Source: Sphingobacteriales bacterium 16-39-50 (GTDB taxonomy: Bacteria > Bacteroidota > Bacteroidia > Sphingobacteriales > Sphingobacteriaceae). Taken from it: DNA of 64,000 nt. This document shows, one piece after another, positions 45,007-54,590 of the stretch. Position 1 is the first letter of the stretch. The number at the start of each line of letters is the position of its first letter. The notes beneath the pieces are model-generated. The model was not told where the DNA came from. It worked only from the letters and a program-made list of their open reading frames with translations, and made no database searches. The position numbers were made by a program, and so were the translations under genes. The stretch covers positions 186,001-250,000 of the forward strand of contig NCHA01000002.1 in assembly GCA_002257025.1 (NCBI GenBank), in the 5' to 3' direction.

Positions 45007-45555
45007 ATGATGGTGAAAAAAGTAATTTTAGCTTTGCTACTTGTGATTTGTTTTGTGTCGGTTCAGGCACAAACTAATGATAAAGATCAGAAACCATTAG
45101 AGAAAATCGCAGATCCTGATAATCTTGCTTCCGAATATTTCTCACAAATCATGGGTGTAGCCCTTTCTGCTACTTCAAACCTTAAACTTTATCAGTTTGT
45201 ATACGATTGGATCGGTACTCCTTACAGATTAGGTGGTGGTACGAAAAAAGGAATTGATTGTTCAGGTTTCGCATTTGAGCTATATAACAAGGTATTCAGT
45301 ACTTTAATTGGAAATAATTCCAGGAACATATTCAGTATGGTTAACCCGATCAGCAAATCAGAATTAAAAGAAGGTGACCTGGTATTTTTCAAGATCGGAA
45401 GCCGCTCTATTACTCATATGGGCGTTTACATGGGTAATAATAAGTTTGCACATGCCTCAACCAGCAAGGGTGTTATGATCAGTGATCTTGATGAAGCATA
45501 CTGGAGAAAATATTATTACAAAGGCGGACGATTACTCGCCTCTCTCAGAGATTAA
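45007..45555 (+). CDS. Exported NlpC/P60-family peptidoglycan hydrolase
   Basis: The 182-residue protein has a signal peptide (cleavage near VQA-QT, residue 21) and one C-terminal NlpC/P60 domain (about 62-182). The catalytic Cys lies in GIDCSGFAFELY, the His in SITHMGVYMG, and a third polar residue in KFAHAS. It probably cuts within the stem peptide of peptidoglycan in the periplasm, like Spr/MepS. It has its own promoter and terminator, and is therefore a single-gene unit. A second ATG directly after the first would change only one residue. Confidence 0.93.
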   Translation: MMVKKVILALLLVICFVSVQAQTNDKDQKPLEKIADPDNLASEYFSQIMGVALSATSNLKLYQFVYDWIGTPYRLGGGTKKGIDCSGFAFELYNKVFSTLIGNNSRNIFSMVNPISKSELKEGDLVFFKIGSRSITHMGVYMGNNKFAHASTSKGVMISDLDEAYWRKYYYKGGRLLASLRD

Positions 45556-45590
45556 TTTCCCCAATGACCTCAGGGTCTTTCTAAAAATAT

Positions 45591-45622
45591 AAAGCACCGT
45601 ACTCTAAACAGTACGGTGCTTT
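45591..45622. terminator. Strong bidirectional terminator
   Basis: A perfect 13-bp stem AAAGCACCGTACT / AGTACGGTGCTTT (45591-45603 and 45610-45622) with a six-base loop is followed by a T-rich tract. It ends the NlpC/P60 transcript and lies just before the stop of the small membrane protein gene on the opposite strand, serving both. Confidence 0.88.
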
Positions 45623-45623
45623 T

Positions 45624-45812
45624 TTATTTTGCCTGATCTGTGGTACTTTTTACCAATCCTATGCCGGTAATAAAAAATACAATCCCTAATACAGCAAATA
45701 CAATTAGCGATTTGTATCCCTCTGAGCTTTGTACAAAGCCAATAGCAGCGTAGATCAGGCCAACTATTCCCAATACAGTTAATATTGTCCCGAAAATTCT
45801 TTTTAAATTCAT
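45624..45812 (-). CDS. Small two-helix membrane protein
   Basis: The 62-residue protein consists of two transmembrane helices (about residues 7-27 and 35-54) with a short charged loop (SSEGYK) and a basic N-terminus. The gene has a strong terminator at its end and a free upstream region, which supports a real gene. I do not recognise a family with certainty; Bacteroidota encode many such small membrane proteins. Confidence 0.7.
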   Translation of the reverse strand: MNLKRIFGTILTVLGIVGLIYAAIGFVQSSEGYKSLIVFAVLGIVFFITGIGLVKSTTDQAK

Positions 45813-45955
45813 CTGTTCTATTTATCAGATTCATGCAATAAAGCTGCCAGTATTATTTATTAAAGTTACACTGCCATGTTGCTTTGTCTGCATAATCGTA
45901 TAGTCCTCGGCCCAAAAACAAAATTTGTTGCGTATCTTCCATAAATTTTACTGCC

Positions 45956-46888
45956 ATGTATACAAGCTATATTCTATTATTTATTGCCATAGTAATCCTG
46001 TTCAGTTCGTTTGTAACAGTTAAACAGGGAACTATTGGTGTTGTAACCATATTCGGGAAATACAGAAGGCTTCTTAAGCCGGGTCTGAATCTAAAAATTC
46101 CACTTATTGAGGTTATTCATTCCAGAGTATCGATACAAAACCGATCAGTAGAACTTGAATTTCAAGCAGTTACGATAGATCAGGCTAATGTCTATTTTAA
46201 AGCTATGGTACTTTATTCGGTGAATAACCCTGATGAGGAAACTATAAAAAACGTGGCCTTCAAATTCATCAACGAGCAGAATCTGATGCAGGCGCTTATA
46301 CGTACCATTGAGGGAACGATACGCTCATTTGTTGCGAGCAAGAAACAATCTGAGGTTCTGGGTCTTCGTAAGGATATTGTAGATCACGTTAAAGAACAGA
46401 TAGACACCGTACTTGAAAGCTGGGGTTATCACCTTCAGGATCTGCAGATCAATGATATTACATTTGATGAAGTGATTCTTACATCCATGAGCAGGGTGGT
46501 AGCATCCAATAATCTGAAAGCTGCAGCAGAGAATGAAGGACAGGCATTGTTAATCACAAAAACCAAAGCTGCGGAAGCAGATGGTAATGCGATCAAGATT
46601 GCAGCAAATGCAGAACGTGAAGCCGCTCAGCTACGTGGTCAGGGTATCGCACTTTTCAGAGAAGAAGTGGCCAAGGGTATGACCCATGCGGCTAAAGAGA
46701 TGCAAACTGCTGATCTTGATACTTCAGTAATACTGTTCACCATGTGGACTGAAGCAATCAAACATTTCTCAGAAAACGGCAAAGGAAATGTAATTTTCCT
46801 TGACGGTTCTCCGGAAGGCATGAAGCGGACTATGGAGCAGATGATGAGTATCAATATAATGGAAACCGAGAATAAGAAGAAACCTTAA
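45956..46888 (+). CDS. SPFH/band 7 domain protein
   Basis: The 310-residue protein starts with one transmembrane helix (about 3-22), followed by the SPFH domain (about 24-190): VKQGTIGVVTIFGKYRRLLKPGLN and VTIDQANVYFKAMVLYSV. A helical, Ala/Glu-rich coiled coil (about 200-250, AEADGNAIKIAANAERE) leads to a C-terminal tail. Such proteins (stomatin/prohibitin group) oligomerise at the inner membrane and organise membrane domains or protease partners. No NfeD-like or FtsH-like partner gene is adjacent. It is monocistronic. Confidence 0.92.
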   Translation: MYTSYILLFIAIVILFSSFVTVKQGTIGVVTIFGKYRRLLKPGLNLKIPLIEVIHSRVSIQNRSVELEFQAVTIDQANVYFKAMVLYSVNNPDEETIKNVAFKFINEQNLMQALIRTIEGTIRSFVASKKQSEVLGLRKDIVDHVKEQIDTVLESWGYHLQDLQINDITFDEVILTSMSRVVASNNLKAAAENEGQALLITKTKAAEADGNAIKIAANAEREAAQLRGQGIALFREEVAKGMTHAAKEMQTADLDTSVILFTMWTEAIKHFSENGKGNVIFLDGSPEGMKRTMEQMMSINIMETENKKKP

Positions 46889-46935
46889 GGGTAATACAGG
46901 TTAGATTCCATTAATCTTCTATCATCCATGCGATT

Positions 46936-47342
46936 TAAGGAAGGATAAAAATACGGTTATAATTGATCTGAGAATGCTCTGGAGCCGAAATAATTGATTT
47001 TGGAAAGCAATAGCTGTGTGTTATAGCTTAGCTCAGCCCTTTCCTCCGGAGTATTTCCGGCAAGAAATCGCGTTCCATTTCAAATTACGAATAGCCGGAA
47101 GATACTTCCTTCGGCAAGGTTTATTTTATCCAGAGCAGTATTTCATTGGGAAGGGTAGCCCGCCAAAAGGACCATTTGCCATTTCAAATAAACCAGGGTG
47201 GCAGTTTTAGCTTTTTTGCAATAATGAATTTCATGATATCTATCAAATCTGTTGCAAAAATCTAGTGCAGAACACGGGTAAGATGGACCGAAGAGAAACA
47301 GACCCTGCTTTCTAAAACAATAGAAAATCTTCAATGCAAATT
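46936..47342 (+). repeat. Dispersed ~400-bp non-coding repeat, copy B
   Basis: It matches copy A (16151-16553) from AAAATACGGTTATAATTG to TAGAAAATCTTCAA with scattered differences and occupies most of the gap between the convergent SPFH and protease genes. Local direct repeats within it (CATTTCAAATT and CATTTCAAATA) are also present in copy A as diverged forms. Frames are not conserved between the copies, so it is not read as a gene. Confidence 0.8.
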
Positions 47343-47409
47343 TACCCCCAGAATCATTTTATACCAAACTCACGTCAGACTTCCACCCTGCAAAATAACT
47401 GGGGCCTCC

Positions 47410-49545
47410 TTATTTGATCTTAATGTAATCTGCCATTATCTGCAGACCTTCATCGCGAATAAAATCAACATCATCTTTCGGTCTGGCTTCGCCCTTTTTC
47501 AATGGCGGCAGGCCTTTGGCAGCACGACGCTGGTTCTCTCTTAACAAAACCTTTGCTTCCTGATCGTCACGTTCTTTCTTCAGCTGTACTTCGTTCAGGG
47601 TTATAGTTGTTTCAGCTTCACGTTTCGCAAAATCAGCTATATCCTGCTGCAAATTCTGATAACCCAGTGAGGTTTTCATACGTTCCTTATGCATGCTGAG
47701 CAATTTGCGTTTTACATCGTCAAGGTTAGCAACTAACGAATACTTACTTGGAGCAATTGTATCCCATGGAAGTGCCCTTGGCTCAGAACTCTCGCCGTAT
47801 TTATCTTTAGGGAAAACTGTTGGGAGTTCAATATCAGGAACTACGCCTTTATGCTGGGTTGTACTGCCATTTACCCTGTAGAACTTAGCCATGGTCAAAT
47901 TAATCTGCCCGAATTCAGGTGCATTTGCACCAACAGTAGCACCACCCGACCTATTACCAGCAGTCTGGGCAGCTTTAAGCATTAATTTATCGGCAGTGCC
48001 AATCACTCTTCCCATATCGATTCCCTGCTGAACAGTTCCTTTTCCATATGACTGGTTACCTATAATAATTCCGCGTCCATAATCCTGAATAGCACCAGCA
48101 AAGATCTCGGATGCCGAAGCACTGAAACGATCCTGTAATACACCTAAAGGACCCGTCCAGGCAATACCCGGGTCTTCATCTTCCTCAATTTCAATATTAT
48201 TTCTTCTGTCGCGTACTTGAACTATAGGCCCTGATTTTATAAATAAACCACTGAGACTGATAGCTTCAGGAAGAGATCCTCCTCCATTGCTTCTCAGGTC
48301 GATTACTACGGCGTCCACATTTTCCCGCTTTAAGGTGTCAAGCAGAAGCTTTACGTCTCGCGTAGTACTCTTATAATTAGGATCTCTTGCCTGCATGGCT
48401 TTAAAATCAGCATAGAATGCCGGAATCTGAATAATACCAATCTTATAAGATTTACCATCCTGTGTCACAGTTTTTATAGTTCTCTTTGCCGACTGATCTT
48501 CAAGCACAACCTTATCACGAACCAGTTCAACTATTTTAGGAGTAGCTGATAATTCCTGACCTGCCGGAATTACTTTCAAACGGACAATTGTTCCCTTCGG
48601 ACCTTTAATTTTCGTTACCGTAACATCCAGACGCCAGCCGATCACATCCACAAATTCGCCATCCTTACCCTGTGCAACCGCCACAATACGATCATTCACC
48701 TCGAGTGTTTTAGCTTTAAAAGCCGGTCCGCCAGGAATAATTTCAGCAATCTTAACCACCTCATTTTCAAGCTGTAATCTTGCTCCTATACCTTCAAAAG
48801 TGCGGGCAAGATCTTCATTGAATTCCTGTGCCCTGTTTGGTACAAAATAATTGGTGTGCGGATCAACCGTTCCGGTAAAGGAGTTCATGAAGATCCCAAA
48901 GACATCCTGATTATTGAACTTTGTAGATTGAGAAACCAGATTCTCGTATCGCTTCTTTAAAGTCTCCTTAATTTTTGATTCATCAGTGCCGGTAACCTTC
49001 AGGTTTAGCATTTCATATTTAACACGCTTCGACCATAGGTTATTTGATTCAGCTTCAGATTTAAGCCATGGGAGTTTCTCACGGTCGTAGGTATAACTTT
49101 CATTACTTGTAAAATCGAACTTCTTATCAATTTCTTTTAAGGCAAAAGCTACACGATCATTATATCTTTTCTGATAAACATTGAAGATGTAAAAAGGTAC
49201 ACTCAGATCGCCGGAACGCAGATCATCATCCATGGTCAAACGATATTTTTCAAAATCAGCAATATCGCTTTGCAGGAAATAGCTCTTTCCGTTATCCAGT
49301 GCTTTTAAATACTCATCAAAAACTATTGACGAAAAAGAATCATCCACTACTACTTTCTGATAGTGAAAATTTTCCATGAGTTCTACCAGCGACTTCGCTA
49401 TAACTGATTGTTGAAGCTCGGGTTTCAGATCACTTTCTGAAACAACTATACTAATCCTCGGGTCGGCCTGACAAGCTAAAGCTGATACAATAAATAAGGC
49501 CAGACATAATCTCTTTAACATCTCTTTAACTGATTTTAACTTCAT
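47410..49545 (-). CDS. prc: Carboxy-terminal processing protease (Prc/tail-specific, S41)
   Basis: The 711-residue protein has a lipoprotein-like signal (SALAC, Cys25; an internal Met9 could also start it). An N-terminal helical domain is followed by a PDZ domain (about 225-320) and the S41 catalytic domain. The Ser nucleophile lies in FSASASEIFAGA and the general-base Lys in NQSYGKGTVQQG. The C-terminal DUF3340 region carries KEGEARPKD-like basic stretches. Prc enzymes cut C-terminal hydrophobic tails of periplasmic proteins and help maintain the envelope. The gene is monocistronic. Confidence 0.94.
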   Translation of the reverse strand: MKLKSVKEMLKRLCLALFIVSALACQADPRISIVVSESDLKPELQQSVIAKSLVELMENFHYQKVVVDDSFSSIVFDEYLKALDNGKSYFLQSDIADFEKYRLTMDDDLRSGDLSVPFYIFNVYQKRYNDRVAFALKEIDKKFDFTSNESYTYDREKLPWLKSEAESNNLWSKRVKYEMLNLKVTGTDESKIKETLKKRYENLVSQSTKFNNQDVFGIFMNSFTGTVDPHTNYFVPNRAQEFNEDLARTFEGIGARLQLENEVVKIAEIIPGGPAFKAKTLEVNDRIVAVAQGKDGEFVDVIGWRLDVTVTKIKGPKGTIVRLKVIPAGQELSATPKIVELVRDKVVLEDQSAKRTIKTVTQDGKSYKIGIIQIPAFYADFKAMQARDPNYKSTTRDVKLLLDTLKRENVDAVVIDLRSNGGGSLPEAISLSGLFIKSGPIVQVRDRRNNIEIEEDEDPGIAWTGPLGVLQDRFSASASEIFAGAIQDYGRGIIIGNQSYGKGTVQQGIDMGRVIGTADKLMLKAAQTAGNRSGGATVGANAPEFGQINLTMAKFYRVNGSTTQHKGVVPDIELPTVFPKDKYGESSEPRALPWDTIAPSKYSLVANLDDVKRKLLSMHKERMKTSLGYQNLQQDIADFAKREAETTITLNEVQLKKERDDQEAKVLLRENQRRAAKGLPPLKKGEARPKDDVDFIRDEGLQIMADYIKIK

Positions 49546-49704
49546 TTCAGAATATACGGTATCTAATTTGGTACCAAAAATTAAATATAATTACGGAAAA
49601 GCCTGAAATGAGGCTTAATCCATGTAACATGTTTATGTATTTTATATTATAGGGTCATAATATACTTAAAAAATGGAATCAGCCAATAAAATACACCTTT
49701 CCTA

Positions 49705-50799
49705 TTATTGGATTGTTCTCAAAAATGTCTCTTTCATGACTTTAAACTCCGAAAAAGCGGAACTTGCAGCACCAGCGTTTCCAAGTTTATTATAAACATC
49801 AGCCAGATTGCTCTTTAATTCAATCAACTTATTGGTATACCTATTTTTAACCGACAATTGCTCAGCCTCCTTATAATCCATAAGTGCTAGCTGATAATCA
49901 CCTATTGACATTTTGACATGTGCAAGGTTAATAAGTGAGTTTACAATTTCTAAAGGATTATTTATCTTTCTGGCCAACATATTCGACTGAATATAAAACC
50001 ATTTCGCTTGTGTAAATTTTTTCTGCTGATGATAGGTATCAGCAAGCTGATCATAACACCGGATTGTACCGATTTTATCTTTCAGACCATAATAATACAA
50101 AGGCAAAGCCTTTCTAAGCACGAGCGATTCGGCTTCAGTAAAATTCTTCTGACTTGTAAGGATTTCAGCATGATCCATATAGGCTTCTGCAAGGAATCTG
50201 TTATTTTTTGCATTCAGGTCAATCATTAATATGGCCTCATTGTACTTCAAGGCCTCACTTAGATTCCCTCTGTATCTATTGATTCGTTGTAGTGTTAAAT
50301 AATTATTTCTGACAGCTGCCCTATTATTGACTTCTAGGTTTAAATCTTTTGCTTGATTTATTAAACGAAGTGCGTCATCCATTTTCCCATTGAGGGCATG
50401 ACTGAGCCCATAAGAATTCAACACCGCTGCCTCAGCATTCCGGTCTCCCAAATTACGGTAAAGAAAAATGAGCTGATCAAATCCATTTAATGAGTCTGAT
50501 TTTAATGCCCCATTAAAGATCCCTGCAGAAACCGGGAATGTCTGGTTAAATGTATCAGAAGCTTTCAGTTGATCCCGAAGTTTCAAAGTCTGCAGGTATT
50601 CTTTTAAAGCATGTATATCGCCAAACGACAATCTACTTTTAAGCTGAGATTTAATCGAATCCAGCTCAGAGTTAATCCGGAGAAGACTCCAAAACCCCGG
50701 CCTTTTTACTCCTGAATAGCCAATTTCGGGATTTGCAGAACAACTCCCAACGATAAAAGTCAATAAAAAAATTAAAAGAATACCAGACCTTATATTCAT
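49705..50799 (-). CDS. TPR-containing lipoprotein
   Basis: The 364-residue protein has a lipoprotein signal with lipobox VGSC (Cys20). From about residue 130 onward it is built of TPR units, for example AEAAVLNSYGLSHALNGKMD, AEAYMDHAEILTSQKNFTEA and DKIGTIRCYDQLADTYHQQKKF. The first ~100 residues lack TPRs. There is no kinase or response-regulator domain, though TPR regions of this type are often fused to sensor kinases in Bacteroidota. The partner is unknown. The protein is anchored to a membrane by its lipid. Confidence 0.85.
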   Translation of the reverse strand: MNIRSGILLIFLLTFIVGSCSANPEIGYSGVKRPGFWSLLRINSELDSIKSQLKSRLSFGDIHALKEYLQTLKLRDQLKASDTFNQTFPVSAGIFNGALKSDSLNGFDQLIFLYRNLGDRNAEAAVLNSYGLSHALNGKMDDALRLINQAKDLNLEVNNRAAVRNNYLTLQRINRYRGNLSEALKYNEAILMIDLNAKNNRFLAEAYMDHAEILTSQKNFTEAESLVLRKALPLYYYGLKDKIGTIRCYDQLADTYHQQKKFTQAKWFYIQSNMLARKINNPLEIVNSLINLAHVKMSIGDYQLALMDYKEAEQLSVKNRYTNKLIELKSNLADVYNKLGNAGAASSAFSEFKVMKETFLRTIQ

Positions 50800-51075
50800 G
50801 ACAAAGATTCAACCGAAGACGGTTTAACGCCTAAAACAATTTAAAATTATAGGTAAATCAAACAGGTATAAATTTTTATAATGCTATACCTCAGCATTTA
50901 TTAAAGTCAGGGGCAATTTCCACTCTACACCTGGATATTCAACTCCCACATTGATTCGGACGTAATAAATCCAGGTATGTTAATCGCTAATGTAAATTAA
51001 AATAAGAGAGATATAATCAAATCCAGTTCAATTTAACGAATTTTACAAACTCGATTTGCCCAAAATTTTAATAAA

Positions 51076-52356
51076 ATGGCCACAATACCCCCTCTAGCAG
51101 AACGGATGAGACCCTTGAGTCTGGATGACTATGTCGGGCAAAGACACCTTGTTGGTAAGGATGCAATTTTACGCCTCGCCATTGAAAGTGGCATGCTGCC
51201 TTCCCTGATTCTTTGGGGGCCACCTGGTGTAGGAAAGACAACCCTGGCCTTAATTATTTCTAAGCAATTAAATCGTCCATTTTTTAGCCTGAGTGCAATA
51301 AATTCGGGGGTCAAAGATATTCGGGATGTGATTGAACAGGCCTCCCGTTTAAAGGATGAAAATGAAAACCTGCCAATACTTTTTATAGACGAGATTCACC
51401 GTTTTTCAAAATCCCAGCAGGATTCATTACTGGGTGCAGTGGAACGGGGTCTTGTTACTTTAATTGGTGCGACAACCGAAAACCCATCATTTGAGGTCAT
51501 TTCAGCACTTTTATCCAGAAGTCAGGTTTATATTCTTCAAAACCTTTCGGAAGAAGATCTGGTAGAATTATTGAATAAAGCAATCAAAGAAGACAGCTAT
51601 CTGAAAGATAGAAAGATCAGTATCAAAGAACATGAAGCCCTCCTCCGCCTTTCTGGTGGCGATGCACGGAAGCTCCTGAATGTGCTGGAACTGGTAGTCA
51701 ATGCTGTAAATCAGCAGGATGTGACTATCACCAATGAACTGGTATTGAAACATGTCCAGCAAAATATGGCTATTTATGATAAAGCCGGAGAACAGCATTA
51801 TGATATTATTTCTGCTTTTATAAAATCCATCCGCGGAAGCGATCCTAACGCGGCAGTTTACTGGTTGGCACGTATGATCGCAGGAGGTGAAGATCCTTCA
51901 TTTATTGCCCGTCGTTTGCTAATTCTGGCATCTGAAGATATCGGAAATGCGAATCCAAATGCGCTGCTGCTTGCCAATAATTGTTTTCAGGCCGTTAATG
52001 TAATCGGCTGGCCAGAGTCAAGGATCATCCTCTCACAAACCGTTACATATCTGGCCTCTTCTCCAAAAAGCAATGCCAGCTATGAGGCAATCAGTAAAGC
52101 CCAGGACTTGGTGGCAAGAACCGGCGACCAGTCGGTGCCACTACACTTAAGAAATGCACCAACCAAACTCATGAAAAATATAGGTTATGGCAAAGAATAC
52201 GAATATTCACATGCCTATAAGGATAACTTTTCTGCCCAGGAATACCTTCCTGAAAGTCTCAGCGGTACGCTGTTATATGATCCGGGTAAAAATGCGGCTG
52301 AAGAAAAACTTCGGGAGCGTCTAAGATCCCTGTGGAAGGAAAAGTATAAATATTAG
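51076..52356 (+). CDS. rarA: Replication-associated recombination protein A
   Basis: RarA (MgsA) is an AAA+ ATPase of the clamp-loader family that works at stalled replication forks. The 426-residue protein has the N-terminal RMRPLSLDDYVGQRHLVGKD, Walker A GPPGVGKTTL, Walker B LFIDEIHRFSKSQQD, sensor 1 ATTENPSFEV, and the C-terminal MgsA domain with GSDPNAAVYWLARMIAGGED and YKDNFSAQEYLPESL. It has an upstream gap of 277 bases with nothing I recognise. The DUF5687 gene follows 28 bases downstream, unrelated in function. Confidence 0.95.
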   Translation: MATIPPLAERMRPLSLDDYVGQRHLVGKDAILRLAIESGMLPSLILWGPPGVGKTTLALIISKQLNRPFFSLSAINSGVKDIRDVIEQASRLKDENENLPILFIDEIHRFSKSQQDSLLGAVERGLVTLIGATTENPSFEVISALLSRSQVYILQNLSEEDLVELLNKAIKEDSYLKDRKISIKEHEALLRLSGGDARKLLNVLELVVNAVNQQDVTITNELVLKHVQQNMAIYDKAGEQHYDIISAFIKSIRGSDPNAAVYWLARMIAGGEDPSFIARRLLILASEDIGNANPNALLLANNCFQAVNVIGWPESRIILSQTVTYLASSPKSNASYEAISKAQDLVARTGDQSVPLHLRNAPTKLMKNIGYGKEYEYSHAYKDNFSAQEYLPESLSGTLLYDPGKNAAEEKLRERLRSLWKEKYKY

Positions 52357-52384
52357 GTTTGTATTATTTTATTTAATTTCAAAT

Positions 52385-53860
52385 ATGACTTTAACCTTTC
52401 TGATTCACCAGTCAAAAGCGTTCTGGCGGTCAAAAAACACAGGAAAAAGCGTCGTCATGAGAGTGGTGATGGCAACACTCATTTTGTATCTCCTGCTAAA
52501 TGTACTTGTTGTTGCCTTTTTCCTTGACCGGATACTGAAGAAGACCAACCCGGGTCAGGATATCCTTTACTCATTTAACAGCTATATTCTGTATTATTTT
52601 TTAATGGATCTGCTCCTTCGTTTTCAAATGCAGGAATTACCAACACTGAGTGTAAGACCTTATTTGCATCTCAGAATTAAGAAAAATCAACTCATAAATT
52701 ATCTTTCATTAACCTCTCTCTGGACTACCTTCAATCTCACCCCGATTTTATTGTCGTTGCCACTGCTCATTAAAGTAGTTTTACCTGAACATGGGCCTAC
52801 TCAATTCTGGAGTTTATTGGTTTCCATAATCGGGCTCACGCTTTCAAATCATTTTTTTAGTCTCTGGATTAAAAGAAAAGTGAATCTGAACGCTATCTGG
52901 ATGCTGATATTCTTCGGCACATTGATCCTATTCGTTTCACTTGATTTTTACTTTAAACTTTTTTCGATCTCAGCATTATCTGCCGGATTGTTCAATTCTA
53001 TACTCAAAAATCCCCTTTATTGTCTAATTTATCTATTGATCGCTCTGGTAGTTTATATAATTAACTACCGCTACCTCAAATCAAACCTTTATCTGGAGGA
53101 ACTTCACACAGCAGATACTTCACATAAATCAAGTACTGAAATACCTTATCTGAACCGGTTTGGAAAAGCAGGGGATCTGGTAGCCAATGAGTTAAAACTA
53201 ATACTTAGAAACAAACGTCCCCGCTCAGTTATCACCATGAGTCTGATGTTTATGTTTTACGGTTTGATTTTTTATACTAACCCAACCTTTTCGGGATACT
53301 CAGGAATCGTATTTTGTGGGATGTTCATGACAGGCATTTTCATAATCAATTATGGGCAGTTTATGTTCAGCTGGCAAAGCGCGCATTTCGATGGGATTTT
53401 GGTAAGCAAAGTCAGTGCTATGGATTTTTTCAGATCAAAATTTCTGTTATTCACTTTCTTCTCATCCATATGTTTTTTATTAACTATCCCATATGTATAC
53501 TTCGGATGGAAAGTTCTGATCGTGCATTTCATTATGTTCATATGGAATCTGGGAGTAAATACTTTACTGGTACTTTACTTTGCTAACCAAAACTATCGCA
53601 GAATTGATTTGAGCAAGGGGGCCACCTTTAACTGGGAGGGTGTTGGAGCATCCCAATGGATACTTAGTATCCCTCTTTTACTTGCTCCATTTGTAATTTA
53701 TTACCCGCTAAATCTATTGGGTTATCCGGAAGCTGGCCTGGCTTTGATTGCAGTAATCGGCCTCATATTTATGATTAGCCGTGAGTTCTGGCTTAACAAA
53801 CTGGTAAAAAGATTTCAGGAAAAAAGATATTTAATAGCAGAAGGTTTTAGAAATAAATAA
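52385..53860 (+). CDS. DUF5687-family ABC transporter permease
   Basis: The 491-residue integral membrane protein has about twelve hydrophobic helices and resembles DUF5687, which is found in Bacteroidota beside a single ABC ATPase. Its last third contains a long loop-rich stretch (YLEELHTADTSHKSSTEIPY) between helices. The ATPase gene follows with one base between the stop and the next start, so the two are an ABC exporter or ABC-2-like unit. The cargo is unknown. Confidence 0.85.
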   Translation: MTLTFLIHQSKAFWRSKNTGKSVVMRVVMATLILYLLLNVLVVAFFLDRILKKTNPGQDILYSFNSYILYYFLMDLLLRFQMQELPTLSVRPYLHLRIKKNQLINYLSLTSLWTTFNLTPILLSLPLLIKVVLPEHGPTQFWSLLVSIIGLTLSNHFFSLWIKRKVNLNAIWMLIFFGTLILFVSLDFYFKLFSISALSAGLFNSILKNPLYCLIYLLIALVVYIINYRYLKSNLYLEELHTADTSHKSSTEIPYLNRFGKAGDLVANELKLILRNKRPRSVITMSLMFMFYGLIFYTNPTFSGYSGIVFCGMFMTGIFIINYGQFMFSWQSAHFDGILVSKVSAMDFFRSKFLLFTFFSSICFLLTIPYVYFGWKVLIVHFIMFIWNLGVNTLLVLYFANQNYRRIDLSKGATFNWEGVGASQWILSIPLLLAPFVIYYPLNLLGYPEAGLALIAVIGLIFMISREFWLNKLVKRFQEKRYLIAEGFRNK

Positions 53861-53861
53861 T

Positions 53862-54563
53862 ATGATCGGGATAAGTAATTTAAAAAAGAAATATAACGGA
53901 GTAACGGTTGTCAATATCCCTGAATTAATCATTAAAAGAGGAGAAACAATCGGCTTGGTAGGAAATAATGGTGCAGGTAAAACCACCCTCTTCCGCATGA
54001 TGCTGGATCTGATCAGGCCAGACTCAGGAGAAGTGCTTTCAGATGAAAAAAATGTCGCTGAAAGCGAAGCCTGGAAAGATTACACAGCCTCTTACCTCGA
54101 TGAAGGTTTCTTGATTGACTACCTGACACCTGAGGAATATTTTCACTTCATAGGTGGCCTTCACAATAAAAGCAAAGCTCAGGTTGACTCTGAACTTCCT
54201 GCTTTTTCAGAATTTTTCAATGGCGAGATCTTAAAGAAGGGCAAATATATCCGCGACCTTTCTAAAGGTAATCAGACTAAAGTTGGGGTTGCTGCCTGTA
54301 TGATTCAGAATCCGCAAATACTGATGCTAGACGAACCATTTGCCAATATCGATCCAAGTACTCAGATCCGTTTGAAGAATATGGTTAAAGATATCAGCAG
54401 GGAGAAGCATATTACAACTATCATTTCCAGCCACGACCTCAATCATGTTACAGATGTGTGTGAACGCATTTTGTTAATGGAAAAAGGGAAAATTATCAAA
54501 GATATTGCCACCACTTCAAATACCCTGCAGGAACTGGAGCAATATTTTTCGGTTTTATCCTAA
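53862..54563 (+). CDS. ABC transporter ATP-binding protein
   Basis: The 233-residue ATPase shows Walker A GLVGNNGAGKTTLF, the signature motif in a variant form (YIRDLSKGNQTKVGVAA, where LSGGQ reads LSKGN), Walker B ILMLDEPFANID, and the switch His in ISSHDLNHV. The LSKGN form is a known variant in ABC-2-type exporters. It is coupled to the DUF5687 permease upstream, and together they form the transporter. No extracytoplasmic binding protein is encoded nearby, in line with an exporter. Confidence 0.93.
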   Translation: MIGISNLKKKYNGVTVVNIPELIIKRGETIGLVGNNGAGKTTLFRMMLDLIRPDSGEVLSDEKNVAESEAWKDYTASYLDEGFLIDYLTPEEYFHFIGGLHNKSKAQVDSELPAFSEFFNGEILKKGKYIRDLSKGNQTKVGVAACMIQNPQILMLDEPFANIDPSTQIRLKNMVKDISREKHITTIISSHDLNHVTDVCERILLMEKGKIIKDIATTSNTLQELEQYFSVLS

Positions 54564-54590
54564 GCATATTTAAAACGTTAATTAACCTAT

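Noticed and set aside
53862..54563. ABC ATPase with a broken signature motif
   Set aside because: LSKGN is a known working variant in ABC-2-type ATPases and all other motifs are intact, so it is not treated as inactive.
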